Shown: positions 36,485 to 48,868, numbered from the stretch's first letter. The stretch: DNA of 64,000 nt from Sipunculus nudus (GCA_026874595.1 CM049322.1:47279840-47343839); one strand, 5' to 3'. Notes: a model not told the origin generated them from the letters alone. Program-made: numbers and translations.

Positions 36485-38101
36485 CATATATTTTTAAAAT
36501 AATAGTTCGTCTGTTAATGTTATTATGAACACTTGGAGAATATTAAACAAAATATCAAGTGGCTCATAGTTGTTCAGCAGGGTTCATTATCATGCCATCT
36601 AAGACCTCAATAAATATCAAACCATGTTACACAATATATTATATGAATGATAGAGGAGTAAAATTCTGTATTGGGATGACTGGCCGCCTAAGGTGATCGG
36701 ATCACATTATATTCTCAGGTCTTATTAGAGTCTCTGACCGTATTACATTATAGGATCTGCTTGCGTTAAAGGCTATGACCGCATAACATGACCTGACCGT
36801 ATCAAAGGCTTTGACTGCATTACAGGATTCCTCCGTATATCAGAGGTTATTACCACATTGAAGACTGTATAACATGCGTTGACCGCATTAGAGACTCTGA
36901 CCGCATCACAGACTCGAACGACCTTTTGGGATCCGATCAAAGGCTATACTGCAGTAGTGGTGTTTCCGCAATAATTGAAATATTGCCTGGTCTCGTGACC
37001 TGTAGAACACTTACCAGGTCCTTGAGAACGGCTTTGTTGGATGCTTATATGTGTGTCCTTCGTTCTCACTAAAAAAAAAAAGAAAAGTAGACATTTCTAT
37101 TCAGATGGAATGAGTTTAGCGCTTCTAATCACTGATCAGAGTGGAATTATAGGCAGATATTTAGATGAAACCATCTCTCGCATAAATCGTCAAACACGTA
37201 TTTTAATCCAATTCAAGCACACGGGGCATTTTGTATATTGACTCACTTTTGTCAATGCATAAACATAAGGACAAGGTGTGATCTTCTCACAACATTCTCA
37301 TCGTATTAAATAGTGTTAGCTTCCATAATATTTATCATTTTTGACAATTATATTCTTAATTTTTCGAATAATTTCGAATATTTAAAATTGAAATGTTTTG
37401 ACGGAACAGGCCATTACCCATGCCTATACCTTATATTCATCGACATAAGTAACTTCCCATAATGCCTAAAAATGTGAAACTATGCACGTCCAAAACCCGA
37501 TGATTTACCGTAAGTATTAAAAGCGATGCTGGTTTGTTGTTGCCAGCCATCACCGGTAAATATACACTGAAAGGCGCCTTCATCTTTTGCTGTCACTTCT
37601 GACAAGGAGAGGCTGAACGCTTGTGGTGCCCTCTTGTATGATATCCTCTTGCTGAAAGATGGATGTAAAACTTCACCGGAACCGGAAGTTGTGCTGTAAT
37701 TAAAAATCTCCACGGTCTTCCCCAGGGATTTAAGGTTAAACCTGACGTCATAGTCTGTGTATGTGATGGAGTGTAAACAGGTCATGGTCGCGGTCCCTCC
37801 AACTTCCGTTTGCACATGCGCCCTGGCGGGCCACACCGACGGAACTGCAAAGATCGAGTAACAATGAAAACAAAAGAAGTTACAATATTGCAAGTGCTTG
37901 GCACGAGTGATTTCTGAAAACTCTTGCAGCAGATAGGAATAAAATTGTGAGAATACCAGTAGAATACCACACTGAAAAAAATAGGGTAACACACCGGAAT
38001 CCATACTCACTAATCTTTCCCATGGAAGAATGCCCGCTCAGCGCGACCGCCGTTATCATGGCAATGAACGTCTTGAACATGCTAGTCGTGGTGTAATCCA
38101 T
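36003..38101 (-). CDS. Single-pass membrane protein with one immunoglobulin V-set domain
   Basis: Exons on the minus strand: 38101-38011, 37844-37509, 37068-37015 and 36103-36003. All internal junctions are phase 1 and have GT-AG borders. Exon 1 encodes a signal peptide (MFKTFIAMITAVALSGHSS). Exon 2 is one Ig V-set domain. Its B-strand Cys (GGTATMTC) and F-strand Cys (DEGAFQC) are 71 residues apart, with an N-glycosylation sequon (NYS) between. The usual core Trp of strand C is replaced (DVRFNL). Exon 3 is an 18-residue stalk with a very strong T-run acceptor. Exon 4 holds the membrane helix (VGVLIGYLAVILFAILVIYK) and the basic stop-transfer KWKTRE. The cytoplasmic tail exon is not certain (see 30427-30465). 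The layout resembles small Ig receptors such as B7-, CTX- or TMIGD-like proteins; ligand and role are unknown. It shares strand and exon style with the gene at 15.8-21 kb. Confidence 0.72.
36450..36481. repeat. (TA)n microsatellite
   Basis: About 16 perfect repeats within the last mapped intron of the Ig receptor gene. Confidence 0.95.
36690..36960. repeat. Degenerate short minisatellite in an Ig receptor intron
   Basis: Variants of GACCGCATTAGAGACTCT, GACCGTATCAAAGGCTTT and GACTGCATTACAGGATTC recur about every 20-30 bp. They lie between the transmembrane and stalk exons, ending about 60 bp from the stalk exon donor. Confidence 0.65.
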
Positions 38102-38274
38102 CCTGGTGTATATTATTCAAATATTTTTGTATTTTTATGTTTTATCATCGAGCGTCAAGGTGATAAAGTGGTCATTGTCTTGTATTATCGCCTAGTGATG
38201 TTTGGACTGCCCTGCTCAGAAAATTAAAAACAAAATTTAAAGATAAGAATATGTATCTTTCTGAAAAAAATATA

Positions 38275-38285
38275 TACATATATAT

Positions 38286-38350
<65 letters not shown>
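38275..38350. repeat. (TA)n microsatellite
   Basis: More than 25 TA repeats upstream of the Ig receptor first exon. Confidence 0.97.
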
Positions 38351-38351
<1 letters not shown>

Positions 38352-38821
38352 GTTATGAATGAATCAGAGTAGTGGATTCTAGGTTAGTGCATGTTACCCT
38401 GTAGAACGAAGCGTGTTTGGATGATTCGTCTCATCATCAACGAAACGTATAGGAGACACGCTTCAGTTCGAATTACTGTATTTTAAAGACAGATTTTTTA
38501 GAGATTTTTAGAGCAGTTCGTATTGATAGCAATTTATAGCCTTCCTAGTATATGTATTTCGCCATGTATCTCGTAAAGGTTGTATTTATGTCACTTTTTT
38601 TATGTGTGACAGAGCATGTCAGGGGCAATACCAGGGTTTTGTGTATATGTGTGTGTTGGGGGAGGGGGTCTATTTATGAAGAGGAACGAATGTCCTTAAA
38701 TAGGTCCATAAGTTCCGAAGACTATGTGTTTGTGTGTGTCGGGGGGGGGGTTATTTAACATGGGGACAAAACAATAAAAAATATGTAATATTTCCCTGCA
38801 AGGGGCTCTTTAAAAAACCCC

Positions 38822-38849
38822 TCTGCCCCCCCCCCCCCCCCCCCCCCCC
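38822..38849. repeat. Poly-C tract
   Basis: A broken run of more than 20 C, with facing G runs at about 38741-38750, inside a short low-complexity block. Confidence 0.95.
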
Positions 38850-38989
38850 ACATACACACCTACCCCATCTATTCCTGCATGGATAGAGCAGAGGAAACAA
38901 AGGGTTGAAGCGGGGCTGCAAAAGGTAAAAAAAATTATACATCAAATGATATGTGAAGGGTTATTAATATATTTCACTTTAACGTGTAA

Positions 38990-39759
38990 GAACACGGTAT
39001 TTATATTTGAAATAAAAAAAATAGATTAACAGGAATGATAAATAACTGCAATAGTTGATGGAGTTTTTTATGAACACTCGAGTTTGAAATCAGAACTCCG
39101 GTACAAGGGCCTGAGTATACTTTTTTTCCGGCCGTACAAGGATCCCTATCAAACTTTGCAGTGCAGCACGTAAGTACCTAATCGCAACTAATATAGGCCT
39201 ATATTAATCCAAGTAGAGAGAAACGTGTTTCACTGGTCACTAACTATTGATCACAAGTCAGCTTTGCAAGCTATACCAAAGGCGGCTCAAGTTTCTAAGC
39301 AGAGACGTATATGCACATTCACCTTCTTCAGGAATTTCCCTAACAATTGTGATTGGCAATTGTATCGATCTCGGAATAGCAAAGAATATATTAAACACAA
39401 ACAATATATGGTGATTCGGATTACCTATAAAATGCAGAGGGTTTTCCTTTTGGTGTTATCGAAATCCGTATTATAGAATGACATCAAAATCTGTTCATAA
39501 TATTTTGAGAAAATTACAGACAGAAAACCAACCAACGGCGACAAAAGCATAAAATACCTCCATGCGGGGTATAAAAAATGGCTGACGCATGCCGTGTTAC
39601 AATATATTTATTGTGTTTTGTCACGAGGTATATGCGTGCGTGTGTGTGGTATATTATACAGTCATTAAGGGCAAACTGATATTTCAGATATTTAAATAAA
39701 ATTCCATGATGTATACAAACCCGTTGAAGCGTCAGCTCTCTGTGACTTAAGCTTAAGCA

Positions 39760-39829
<70 letters not shown>

Positions 39830-40317
39830 AATTTACCTCAGCTGTCCTTCACTACCCGGCGATACGTCACACGCGTAAGGCGATGCGGCGATCCTTATAA
39901 ACTAAATATTGAAGATTTTTCTAGCGGCCTATACACTCCAAGTTTATCGCGGAGACACCTTTTTCATCCCTGTCGTCTGTTAAATTTTCTGTTTTGGTCG
40001 GCTGTTTGTGACAGTGGGCAAGGGACCACCAGTGTACCGACTTGTGACAGTTACCGGGTAGGCGGGGACTGTAGTTTGTCATAATTGGTCATAAACCCGA
40101 TAAGATAAAGGTGGGAGCTCTGTCAGATGATTAATTGGTGGTCCTTGTACCCGATGTCACAGGAACACCGAGGTCACGTGACAGGAGATGCACGAGGCGG
40201 GTTACATATTAACATCGATGGCTGACTGTTTATAGGATAGCGAGGCTAGGGAACTATACATTAAAGAGTATTAAAGTGTTTTATTAATATCAACTACTTA
40301 TAAGTCATGTATATGTC

Positions 40318-40374
<57 letters not shown>

Positions 40375-41090
40375 CTTATAATATATATATAATTTCAAAA
40401 TTATGATGAGTCATATTACCTCGTCATAAGTACATGGTGTTCTCATTTTAACCCTGTAGCAATCTAGCCTTTATGAGAAAGGTCATAGCCCTCAGGGAAA
40501 CACATTTTGCTTTGCAGTACGTTAATTTAATGTGATGCCCGACATACTCTCACGCCTGATCAGAGAGACATAATATCGAGATGTGATATAATATCTCGGC
40601 TTCACAGTACTAAAATATATATATTTCCAAACGCAAACTGAAATAAGTGAAATGGTAATTTAAACTTAACTTAAACTAAACCGATAACATGTGACTATAT
40701 TTAAGAAATATAGCCTCATATTGTTTTAAAATATTGGTAAAAAATGTATCCTGATTTTATGATATAAACATACAACTTCTTGGTTCAGTTTTAGTTATAG
40801 TTCAATTGTTATATGTGGGTATCTCGGAAAAATCCCTGCATGAGTACCGTGGAAAGAACGACAGTTGACACAGTATACTTAAAGGGAATTTTAGAACTGT
40901 TTAAATGTAAACCCAGTTTTGTATTCGTCTAACCTTTTAAAAATATATTCACCCTAGAAATTTCCATTCCAAAAAAGCCAGTATCCACCATGTGAACGGC
41001 CCTATATATATGAATATTACAGTATGCTCCCAAATGCCGCGTTTATATTCACTTATTCGGCCCATATTTCCAGGTTCCTTACAACATAAG
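38990..41090. other. No supported gene; two long (TA)n arrays
   Basis: Contains perfect TA arrays at 39763-39826 and 40318-40371. Open frames are short and without motifs. Confidence 0.5.
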
Positions 41091-41095
41091 TGACT

Positions 41096-41254
41096 ATACA
41101 TTTGTGAATGTTCCTAGATGACATTCCTGAATCCGGATCATGCGCAGATTCCACAACAAAATCTAACCTGTTCTTCATTGGCCCATATCCGAAATGCCCT
41201 GAAAATAGCATGTGATGCCGTTCAGATTACGTGAGTTATGTTGTGAAAAAAACA

Positions 41255-41298
<44 letters not shown>

Positions 41299-41370
41299 AA
41301 CACACACACTAAACACAAACACTAACAAACACACACGAACGCGGATGAATGCATATCCTCCCGGCGTAGG
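41096..41370 (+). repeat. Dispersed repeat copy split by a (CA)n expansion
   Basis: Phrases ACATTTGTGAATGTTCCTAG, GAATCCGGATCATG, CTTCATTGGCCCATATCCGA and AATGCCCTGAAAAT match, with drift, the block at 45110-45300. In this copy a (CA)n tract of about 40 bp plus flanking CA-rich sequence (about 41258-41335) sits between GTTATGTTGTGA and the shared ACACACGA(A/G)C end. Confidence 0.6.
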
Positions 41371-42653
41371 TTTTAACTACTAGTATATAACTGACGTCCG
41401 AGCTCTTGTGAAAGAATATCATGTGGACTGATGTGCTTTTGGTCTTGTTTGCTAGCGACACTTAGTGACGATCTTAAGAACTAAACTAATTTGCTGATGC
41501 AGAATATTCCCCTGGAATTTTTCTTGCGTGTGAAAACCAAACTGTCATTTCAACACAATTGTCGGACAAATATAAAGGTCCGGTGAAAAACAAATGTGGA
41601 CATTTGACCAATGCTTAAAATACCATGCTTGAAAATTAGCATCTGGCGTTACCTTTGGTAAGTTCTTTTGATGATGAGGGTATATAGCCAGTGTAATGCA
41701 ACTGTAATTTCATCAGTCGGGAATTTTATAGCATAACGTGTTGTAATCATTAAAGGGACAGTTTAATTGACGAGTGGATATAGTACGGAGCTACTTTGAA
41801 ACTGAGGGCAAATGAGGCTGGCTACCACCAATGGTAAGATATATATAAGTAAGTATATATAATTATAGATCCAACTTGAGCTAGCTCTATGTTGTAAGCA
41901 GTTTATATATGTGCTCACTAGAAGGCTCAGTTTGGTGCCACCTAGCTGTGAAGTTAAATATCTGTATTAAAAGTATGTTAAATTTGAAAGAAAGTCATTG
42001 TAAACGAGTGTTTTATATATACATACACATGCCACACACACACACACCCTCACACACACCCTCTCTCACACACACACACATATATATAACCAATGTAGTC
42101 GGTTTTTTTTCGTTGTGCTAAGTATATAAAGGCATTTGTGTTTAAATATACAAACAAAAGGAAAGCATTTTACTTATTTTTTTTTATCTATCATTCTAAT
42201 ATAGGATAATCCTGTATCTTCAATATATTTCCATGAATGCCACTGATAGCTGTCAGGATGTTTCTGTTAAACCATCGTGCAACCTGAATACAACAATTTC
42301 AGTTCTGTCTTCGGCGCTACAAAATAATTCTCCATGCTTTTGCTGTAAATCATTATATTATTATCTTTATAAATAAGAATACTTAAAAATATTAATTCAA
42401 TATATAAAGAACGGGGAAAATAATGAATTGGAGATTATAGCCCTCCGTGACCTTCGCAATAAGGATCTCGGTGTATAAGTGTTCACCCGGATTTCATAAA
42501 CGGTGCGCGCGCGTTTTCTTGGTGGTGGGGGGGGGGGGGGGGGGAGGGTAAATTCCAGGACTTACTGGATGCCAACCATTATTGTTTTCCTCAAACGTTC
42601 AATTCATCATAAATTTCTCATAATTTCTGCAATTATTGTTATCATATTTACCT

Positions 42654-42654
<1 letters not shown>

Positions 42655-42708
<54 letters not shown>
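42655..42708. repeat. (TA)n microsatellite
   Basis: About 27 perfect repeats ending 17 bp before the acceptor of a candidate exon at 42726. A G run of about 19 lies at 42526-42544. Confidence 0.97.
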
Positions 42709-42710
<2 letters not shown>

Positions 42711-42725
42711 TTGTATTAATTGTAG

Positions 42726-43363
42726 ATGAGTGAGATTACCTTGACCGTCGTCATAGTGATGGTTGTCGTCACGGCGTTTATCATAAACTCGATATGTGTA
42801 TGTTACTACATGTCTACACGGAGGTGGGTGAACCAAATTTATTTAATAGCTTTCTTTTATTTTTCCGGATATGATCCGTATCCCTGATAAAATAAATAAA
42901 TGAAAAATAATACTAAATCAACATGGTATGTACATTTTCATTTATGTCGTTGACAAGATCGACGTTCCAACAAGATACTGCAGAAGACATTTAATACATT
43001 TATGAAGAGTTTCACCATTTTTTTTTTAATTCTACTTAACTAATAAAATATAAATTGGCTGTTCTCGTGCTAACTTTTAGGATTCGCCTTGTAAAGTTAT
43101 CATTCCAAAATCATTTATCAGAAAATGCATCGATTAAAACCAAGCCGACAGGATCTTGGTATAGGCCTAACATCTCATACCCCTCCAAACCTGGTTAGGC
43201 CTAAAAGATACTTTGAACATGCAAATAAGTGTAATTTTATATTTTTACAGAGCCTCGTGTGTCGGGGGAACAGCAGTTTAAGCAGCTGTATCGTCATAAT
43301 ATTTATCGAAACACCATGACTGTCGGCGCCAGACTGACACTTGTGCAGTTCGACAGCGAATGA
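42726..43363 (+). CDS. Tentative small membrane protein (two exons)
   Basis: A TTAATTGTAG acceptor precedes ATGAGTGAG at 42726. The frame encodes a strongly hydrophobic helix (TLTVVIVMVVVTAFIINSIC) and a basic edge (YYMSTRR), then a donor at 42824 (AG/GTGGGT) or 42828 (GG/GTGAAC). A second exon begins after TTTTTACAG at 43251 or 43253. In one joining it stays open for 36 codons (GEQQFKQLYRHNIYRNTM...) to TGA at 43361-43363; the other joining ends earlier. AATAAA follows at about 43967. The family is not recognised and the donor choice is unresolved. It could also be the 3' end of a longer gene whose upstream exons I could not find. Confidence 0.33.
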
Positions 43364-43999
43364 ACAAAAGAACGTCGTCTTCGATAGGTTGCCTCACTTT
43401 GGTATTGGCCGGAACGACCACCTTGCTCACGTGACTTAGCATGGTTCCCATCTTCCCTTTGGCACCGCTCTATGTCCAAGGCAGGCTGTATTGTACCAGC
43501 TACACATGACGTCGATATGAAACAGGGCAGATCAAATCAAAACGTTAACCACAAGCGATATACTGGGAGGCTCTCTTACATTTATATAATTGACCCGACA
43601 TATATACCTTATATGCAATATGGGCCATCTCTAACATTTCAAATTATTACGTTCAAATTATACAATGTTCATTACTTTTTGTGGTGTATTCGCAATTAGG
43701 ACAGGTAAATCCACATTTATTGCCATATGCGAGGGTGTGACCACCCCGGGTATTCACATGCGTTTCCCCTTGTGTCCAAATATTGAACAGATAACTTGGA
43801 ATTCGTTTATGTTTCTGCTAAGTATGAGAAAGCGATTGACAAACACGCATTCTACGGGAGGTACCTTCCCTCCGTATTGGAACGCCATCTATTGGGCATA
43901 TCATCGACAGTATAGATGTCGCCACTGTGTCTGCTTAGTTACTTGAGCGTGTTCACAATAATTTGGTAATAAACACTTTCTCGGCGTACGAGAACATTT

Positions 44000-45100
44000 C
44001 CTCTGTCACTTTAATTAATTTCTTTCTATTAATTGTGTACCTGCAGATAGCAACTAAATGCAATGAAGGTTTAATGAACAGATTATTTTACTCGGTTCAT
44101 TCTGTACGGCCTGCACATATTTTAATGTGATCATATATATCATACATATAATATTCCTAAAACGTGATTTTTTGAGAACATATTTTCAAGATTTTATATA
44201 CAATTATATATCAGTTTTGTTTTGTGATAGAACACTTTTGCGTCTTATGTTCTGTAATGTTAAAACTCCACATTGGCATTCCTGCATTTATGTATGTAAT
44301 TTGTTGGGAATGTATTATCTTTCAAGAACGGTTCTATAATTTCAAATTTTATTTTTCTTGTGTAAAACTTTTATTTTCTAATTTTGTATTATTGAATATA
44401 TTACATTTACATTTATAAATATGTGATTTGATAAAAATAAAGTATTAAGAATGGTTTTCTATTTTTATAGTTTTTTTAAATGAGCACATTGTCTTCATAA
44501 TTATAATTATTTTGAAATAAGAATTATTTAAGGTTATGTTTATTTAAGGTATATTTAAGTATTGGATTTACAGATACCTCATTATGTTGCAAGCATGCAT
44601 GCATTCACCAAAGTGATTTAATGATAAACTAAATCTTACTTGGCTGTTGCCAAAATAACCACAAATATATATATATAGAGACTCACAAGGCCGCTTCTAA
44701 ACCATTCATATAACTTTTTGAATATATTAAAACTATATTCATATAACTTCTTAAATAATTATTGGAAATACGTTGGAAATAGGGATTCCTCTGATCTTGA
44801 ATGTCACCGAAAACACGTTTTGTATCCTCGAATGTGCGAACTATGTTATGCCTTTTCTGTGAATAGGCACTGTTTTTTTATTTTCTTCTGTTCGAATGTC
44901 ATACCGCATTTTCGTATCAAGATGGGAAGACACCGAGAGCTTATTGGTGCACACACAAAGGTGATCACACGTACAGGACTTAAAATTTATTCCAGGTTTT
45001 TAATTTCAGAATGAATGTCCACGAATTTAGAGGTTCAACAAACTAGATTTGGAATACCAGTTCAAGGTATCTATCAAGAAACGGGTGTACGGCACACGTC
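44000..45100. other. No supported gene
   Basis: AT-rich sequence with short open frames lacking motifs. Confidence 0.5.
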
Positions 45101-45109
45101 ACTTCATTA

Positions 45110-45300
45110 AACACCGACATTTGTGAATATTCCTTGACGTTCCCAAATCCGAATCATGTTCCGGATCCATACAAACATGTATTAGGTTTTTCATTGGTCC
45201 ATTCCCGAAATGCTCTGAAAATTTCATAAATTCCGTTCATGATTGTGCGAGTTGTTTTGTGAACACACGAGCAGTAATAAAGGAATGCCCTCCTTGTGGA
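45110..45300 (+). repeat. Dispersed repeat, second copy of the 41.1-kb block
   Basis: It matches 41096-41370 (ACATTTGTGAATATTCCTTG, CCGAATCATG, TCATTGGTCCATTCCCGAAA, TGCTCTGAAAAT, GAACACACGAGC) without the CA expansion. The flanks diverge. Confidence 0.6.
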
Positions 45301-45827
45301 CGCAATTACATGTATTATGCCGGGGTGGTCTGCAATATCACACACATACTTGTACAGTGGGATGATTAATGGGACAAATGAGACCTGTGATAAATTATTA
45401 TGGCGGAGCGATCTATACGATATCGCAAATACATTTGTATGTTGGGGAACCTGTATGGTGGGCATTTTCCACGGGACAAATAAGAACACACCAGGCCTTT
45501 CCTGCGCACTGCACATTTTATTTAACGTTAACACGTCTCGACCGCGGTGTCAGTTATGATTAGCTGAACACTTTATAGCACATCTTTTCCTCTGACCACG
45601 CAATAAGATAACAATATAGCTTTACTGCAATAATTATCTGGATGAACGTAGCTCAATATTGTTTATCTCGTGTATTATTGATGAAAAAACATGCAGAAAA
45701 TATTATGCGTAAATCATTATGTATATCTGATATGGTCATGAGATCTAATATTACACAAGTGTGAAATAAATCAAGATGCGTGTAACCCTGAACAAATGGT
45801 ACAGTCTGTGCATTACCAACAGTTTGG

Positions 45828-46020
45828 ATAGCAACTATAGGTCAGGATAGCAACCAGGATGTTTATATCACCATAGCAACCAAATTAAACAAACAGAAAT
45901 AAGGTCATCATGGTAACCAACATTTCCACAGTGAACCGGGTTACCATGGTAACAAAGCATCCACAGAAACCACTTTTACTATGGTAACCAGATTTCAAAC
46001 AAACAGCAGTTGCCATGGCC
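45828..46020. promoter_or_regulatory. Cluster of RFX (X-box)-like motifs
   Basis: A perfect palindrome GTTACCATGGTAAC at 45940-45953 matches the RFX X-box consensus. Around it are at least six half-sites or variants: GATAGCAACC near 45847, CCATAGCAACC near 45870, CATGGTAACC near 45909, TATGGTAACC near 45979 and GTTGCCATGG near 46007. Such clusters can be ciliary-gene regulatory elements. No gene start is recognised next to it, and a minisatellite origin is possible. Confidence 0.45.
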
Positions 46021-46069
46021 TCAAAACCCAAACTGAGGCTGGAGCAGTGCTTGATGGGTTGCCTTTTTG

Positions 46070-47950
46070 ACGGTGCTTAAATTGCACATTAGAGATCTTC
46101 GGTCAATAATACCTGCAGAGACTACAGACAGCACCAACTAGGATGTGCTTTTCTGGTCTAATACTGTTGCTTCATACAAATATAATTATTAAATTAACAT
46201 AAATATTGATCCACTTTCATGTACTCTGGTATATGTTATATGGCAACCGATTTTTCTATTAAATCAACATGAAACTGGCGAGCACTTTTCATCATCAACA
46301 AACCTAATCAAAATGTACATGTTATAAATATAAATAATAAGCACTAGTATAACAATTCCCTGTATGACGCATACCAAAGTAAACTCAGGCATATAAATCC
46401 CATTGGTGGTTATCAAATGTTTATCAAACTTTAAAAAATCAACAAACAAATTACTGGTCCTTTTAATTAACTAAGCTAACATTTTTTATTAGCAATCCCA
46501 ATTAAATAATAAAAATAAATTTGTTGCAAATTCAACATCTGAATGGTTCTGTGAGGAAATCTTGTTGAATATTACTAGTTAGTCACATGACCAGTGCCAC
46601 AGCTACCTCCCCATGGTCATAGCAAAACAATATATCAACATCATAAGAGAATAAATACGAGGTAATAATTCCTTATTAAATTAACAGCAGTCTTGAACAC
46701 ATTCAAATATTCAATACATGTAGTTTTCGATAATGGATAAGTTGGAAAAAGAGGTAGAATTTAATAACTGTATACATATGTGTTTAGGACCACCAAGTGG
46801 TGATTTCTGGCACTTGTCAATCACTTTCTATGATGAAATTAAGGATTTTCTGTAGATTTGAGAACTTATATTCTGGTTCCTGTAATTCCTGTATATATTA
46901 CATTATAGAAAACTCCCCTTTTCAGTCCTCCGACAGGTACACTTAGATTTCTGTTAAACATTTGACCTTTGACTTTCTATTGACCTTTGAACGTTGACCT
47001 TCAGCACCATATTTTATAACCATGCATCAAGTCTGGATTCAGCTGGATGTATTTAATAAATATTACATTTCGTTGCAGCAAAGAAGACAAAAATAAATAC
47101 TACAGCATTCTTTGTTATTCTTAAGACAAAACGAGTACATAACAAGTATTTTTCGAAAATAAAAACTTTTAATTATGACTCAAATTCATTTCTGTGCATG
47201 AAAAGCATCTGTGTGTATTCATGTTAAGGTCAAGGGCACTGGGTGTATTCCATCTGAAACAAACGAATAGTAAGGGCACCATTTATACCTTTGATCTATT
47301 TGATCAATTTGGTATTGCACTGCACTAATAGTATCTGTACTTTCCCCTCTAAGCTGAACAAAACTGTTTATGATACTAATACCACAGCTGCTATGGGTAT
47401 CTTTGTTAGAAAACAAAACTTCCAACAATTCCAAAATTATTTGGATGATAATGTAATTGTGAATTGCTTTGGTCCACATATATTTCAACTATAATTAAGC
47501 CATGAACTATTAAAGAAAACAAAATAGTAGTCGACACATTCACCATAGTTAAATGACATGCAGTTATGTATGAAATGCAGTTATTAAATGAAACAAAACT
47601 AATTAGTAACTACCTCGGAACAAATTCATGCAGATGATCTGATTGGTCACTGATTTCATCATGAATATTTAAATTTATGTGATGATGATGTACTCAACTA
47701 CAAAAGCTATTCTGTTGTAAATAACTCATCAAACAACCTGACCATGTAAATACTGCTATGCAGAATAAATATAAGATAAAATAATGAAAATTACTTGGAT
47801 ACTATCTAGGGTAAGTACAAAAAATAAATCACATTAACAGAATACTTCACAATCACAAAAGATGAAAATATGTGTGTAAAATAACAAGAACGACCAATGG
47901 AAACTAGAGATGTCAATCACTGACAAAACTACAATGATGACACTGTAAAA
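46070..47950. other. No supported gene
   Basis: AT-rich sequence. A patch near 46960-47010 repeats TTTGACCTTTGACTTT-like words reminiscent of the R1-R4 repeat family. Confidence 0.45.
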
Positions 47951-47959
47951 TACGAAAAA

Positions 47960-48400
47960 TTGTGCACTGCCAAGATAATTTTCTTGAGAATAAATTATAT
48001 TTCTTATTCAAACAAAATTTTATTGCTGTTGACAAGAGATCCTCAAATACTTTTTTCCCTGATTCATAGGCAGCATTCTGAACATAAAGAAATACATCTA
48101 GAATTTCTTCACACAAGATATATTATCATAGGACAAATTTCCTTCATCATAATATCTCAAGTTAACATTTCTTGCCATAAGATATCTTTTTCTGATAGCA
48201 AGAAAAATGATCTTATCTGAAGAAAAAATTCTTATTATAAGAAAAATTTTCTTTACAATGACAAGAAAAAAGTTTACTGCCCCAATCCCTAGAAAATTTT
48301 GCATTTGTTTCAATAAAAATATCATATGATCAGGGAAAAGCATAATATCGACATAATTTTTTTTCTAATCAGGAAAAAGCACTATATAACAAAGGAAAAC
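47960..48400. repeat. Degenerate TTTCTT/AAGAAA palindromic repeat block
   Basis: TTTCTTGCCATAAGATATCT, AGCAAGAAAAATGATC, CTTATTATAAGAAAAATTTT and TTACAATGACAAGAAAAA recur in both orientations, so the strand can fold on itself repeatedly. It lies just 3' of the Aster-like gene stop codon and could be part of its 3' UTR. Confidence 0.5.
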
Positions 48401-48868
48401 CTATCAAAATAGTATTATTTTATCTACTTGAAAGATGAAAATCAAAATCAAACTTTTGGATGTGGGGGATTAAAACTGACGCAGGTCGTGCCTGAGAACC
48501 ATACCTTTTATTTTTTTGGCCTAATATATTATTTCTTATAGTAAGAAATTATTGGGAGTGGGGCAAGAAAATTTATCTTTTCAAGACAATTATTTTTGCA
48601 GTGGGTTAATAAATTCACCATATTACAAAGAACTGGATGAAAAACATGAGCTTTTACCAACATCACATCATAATAGTAGTTTTTTCTGTGAATATAATAA
48701 TGTCACTTCCCATTTAGGGATAATTTATCTAAAAAAAGTATCAATAAATAAATAATTTCCTAAATATATAGGACACTGGAAGGTATAACCTTTGTTCTTG
48801 TGACCAACACCCATCAAACAGAGTGGTTGGCACTAGTGACAGGCAGCTTGGTTGCCACTGGCGACAGA

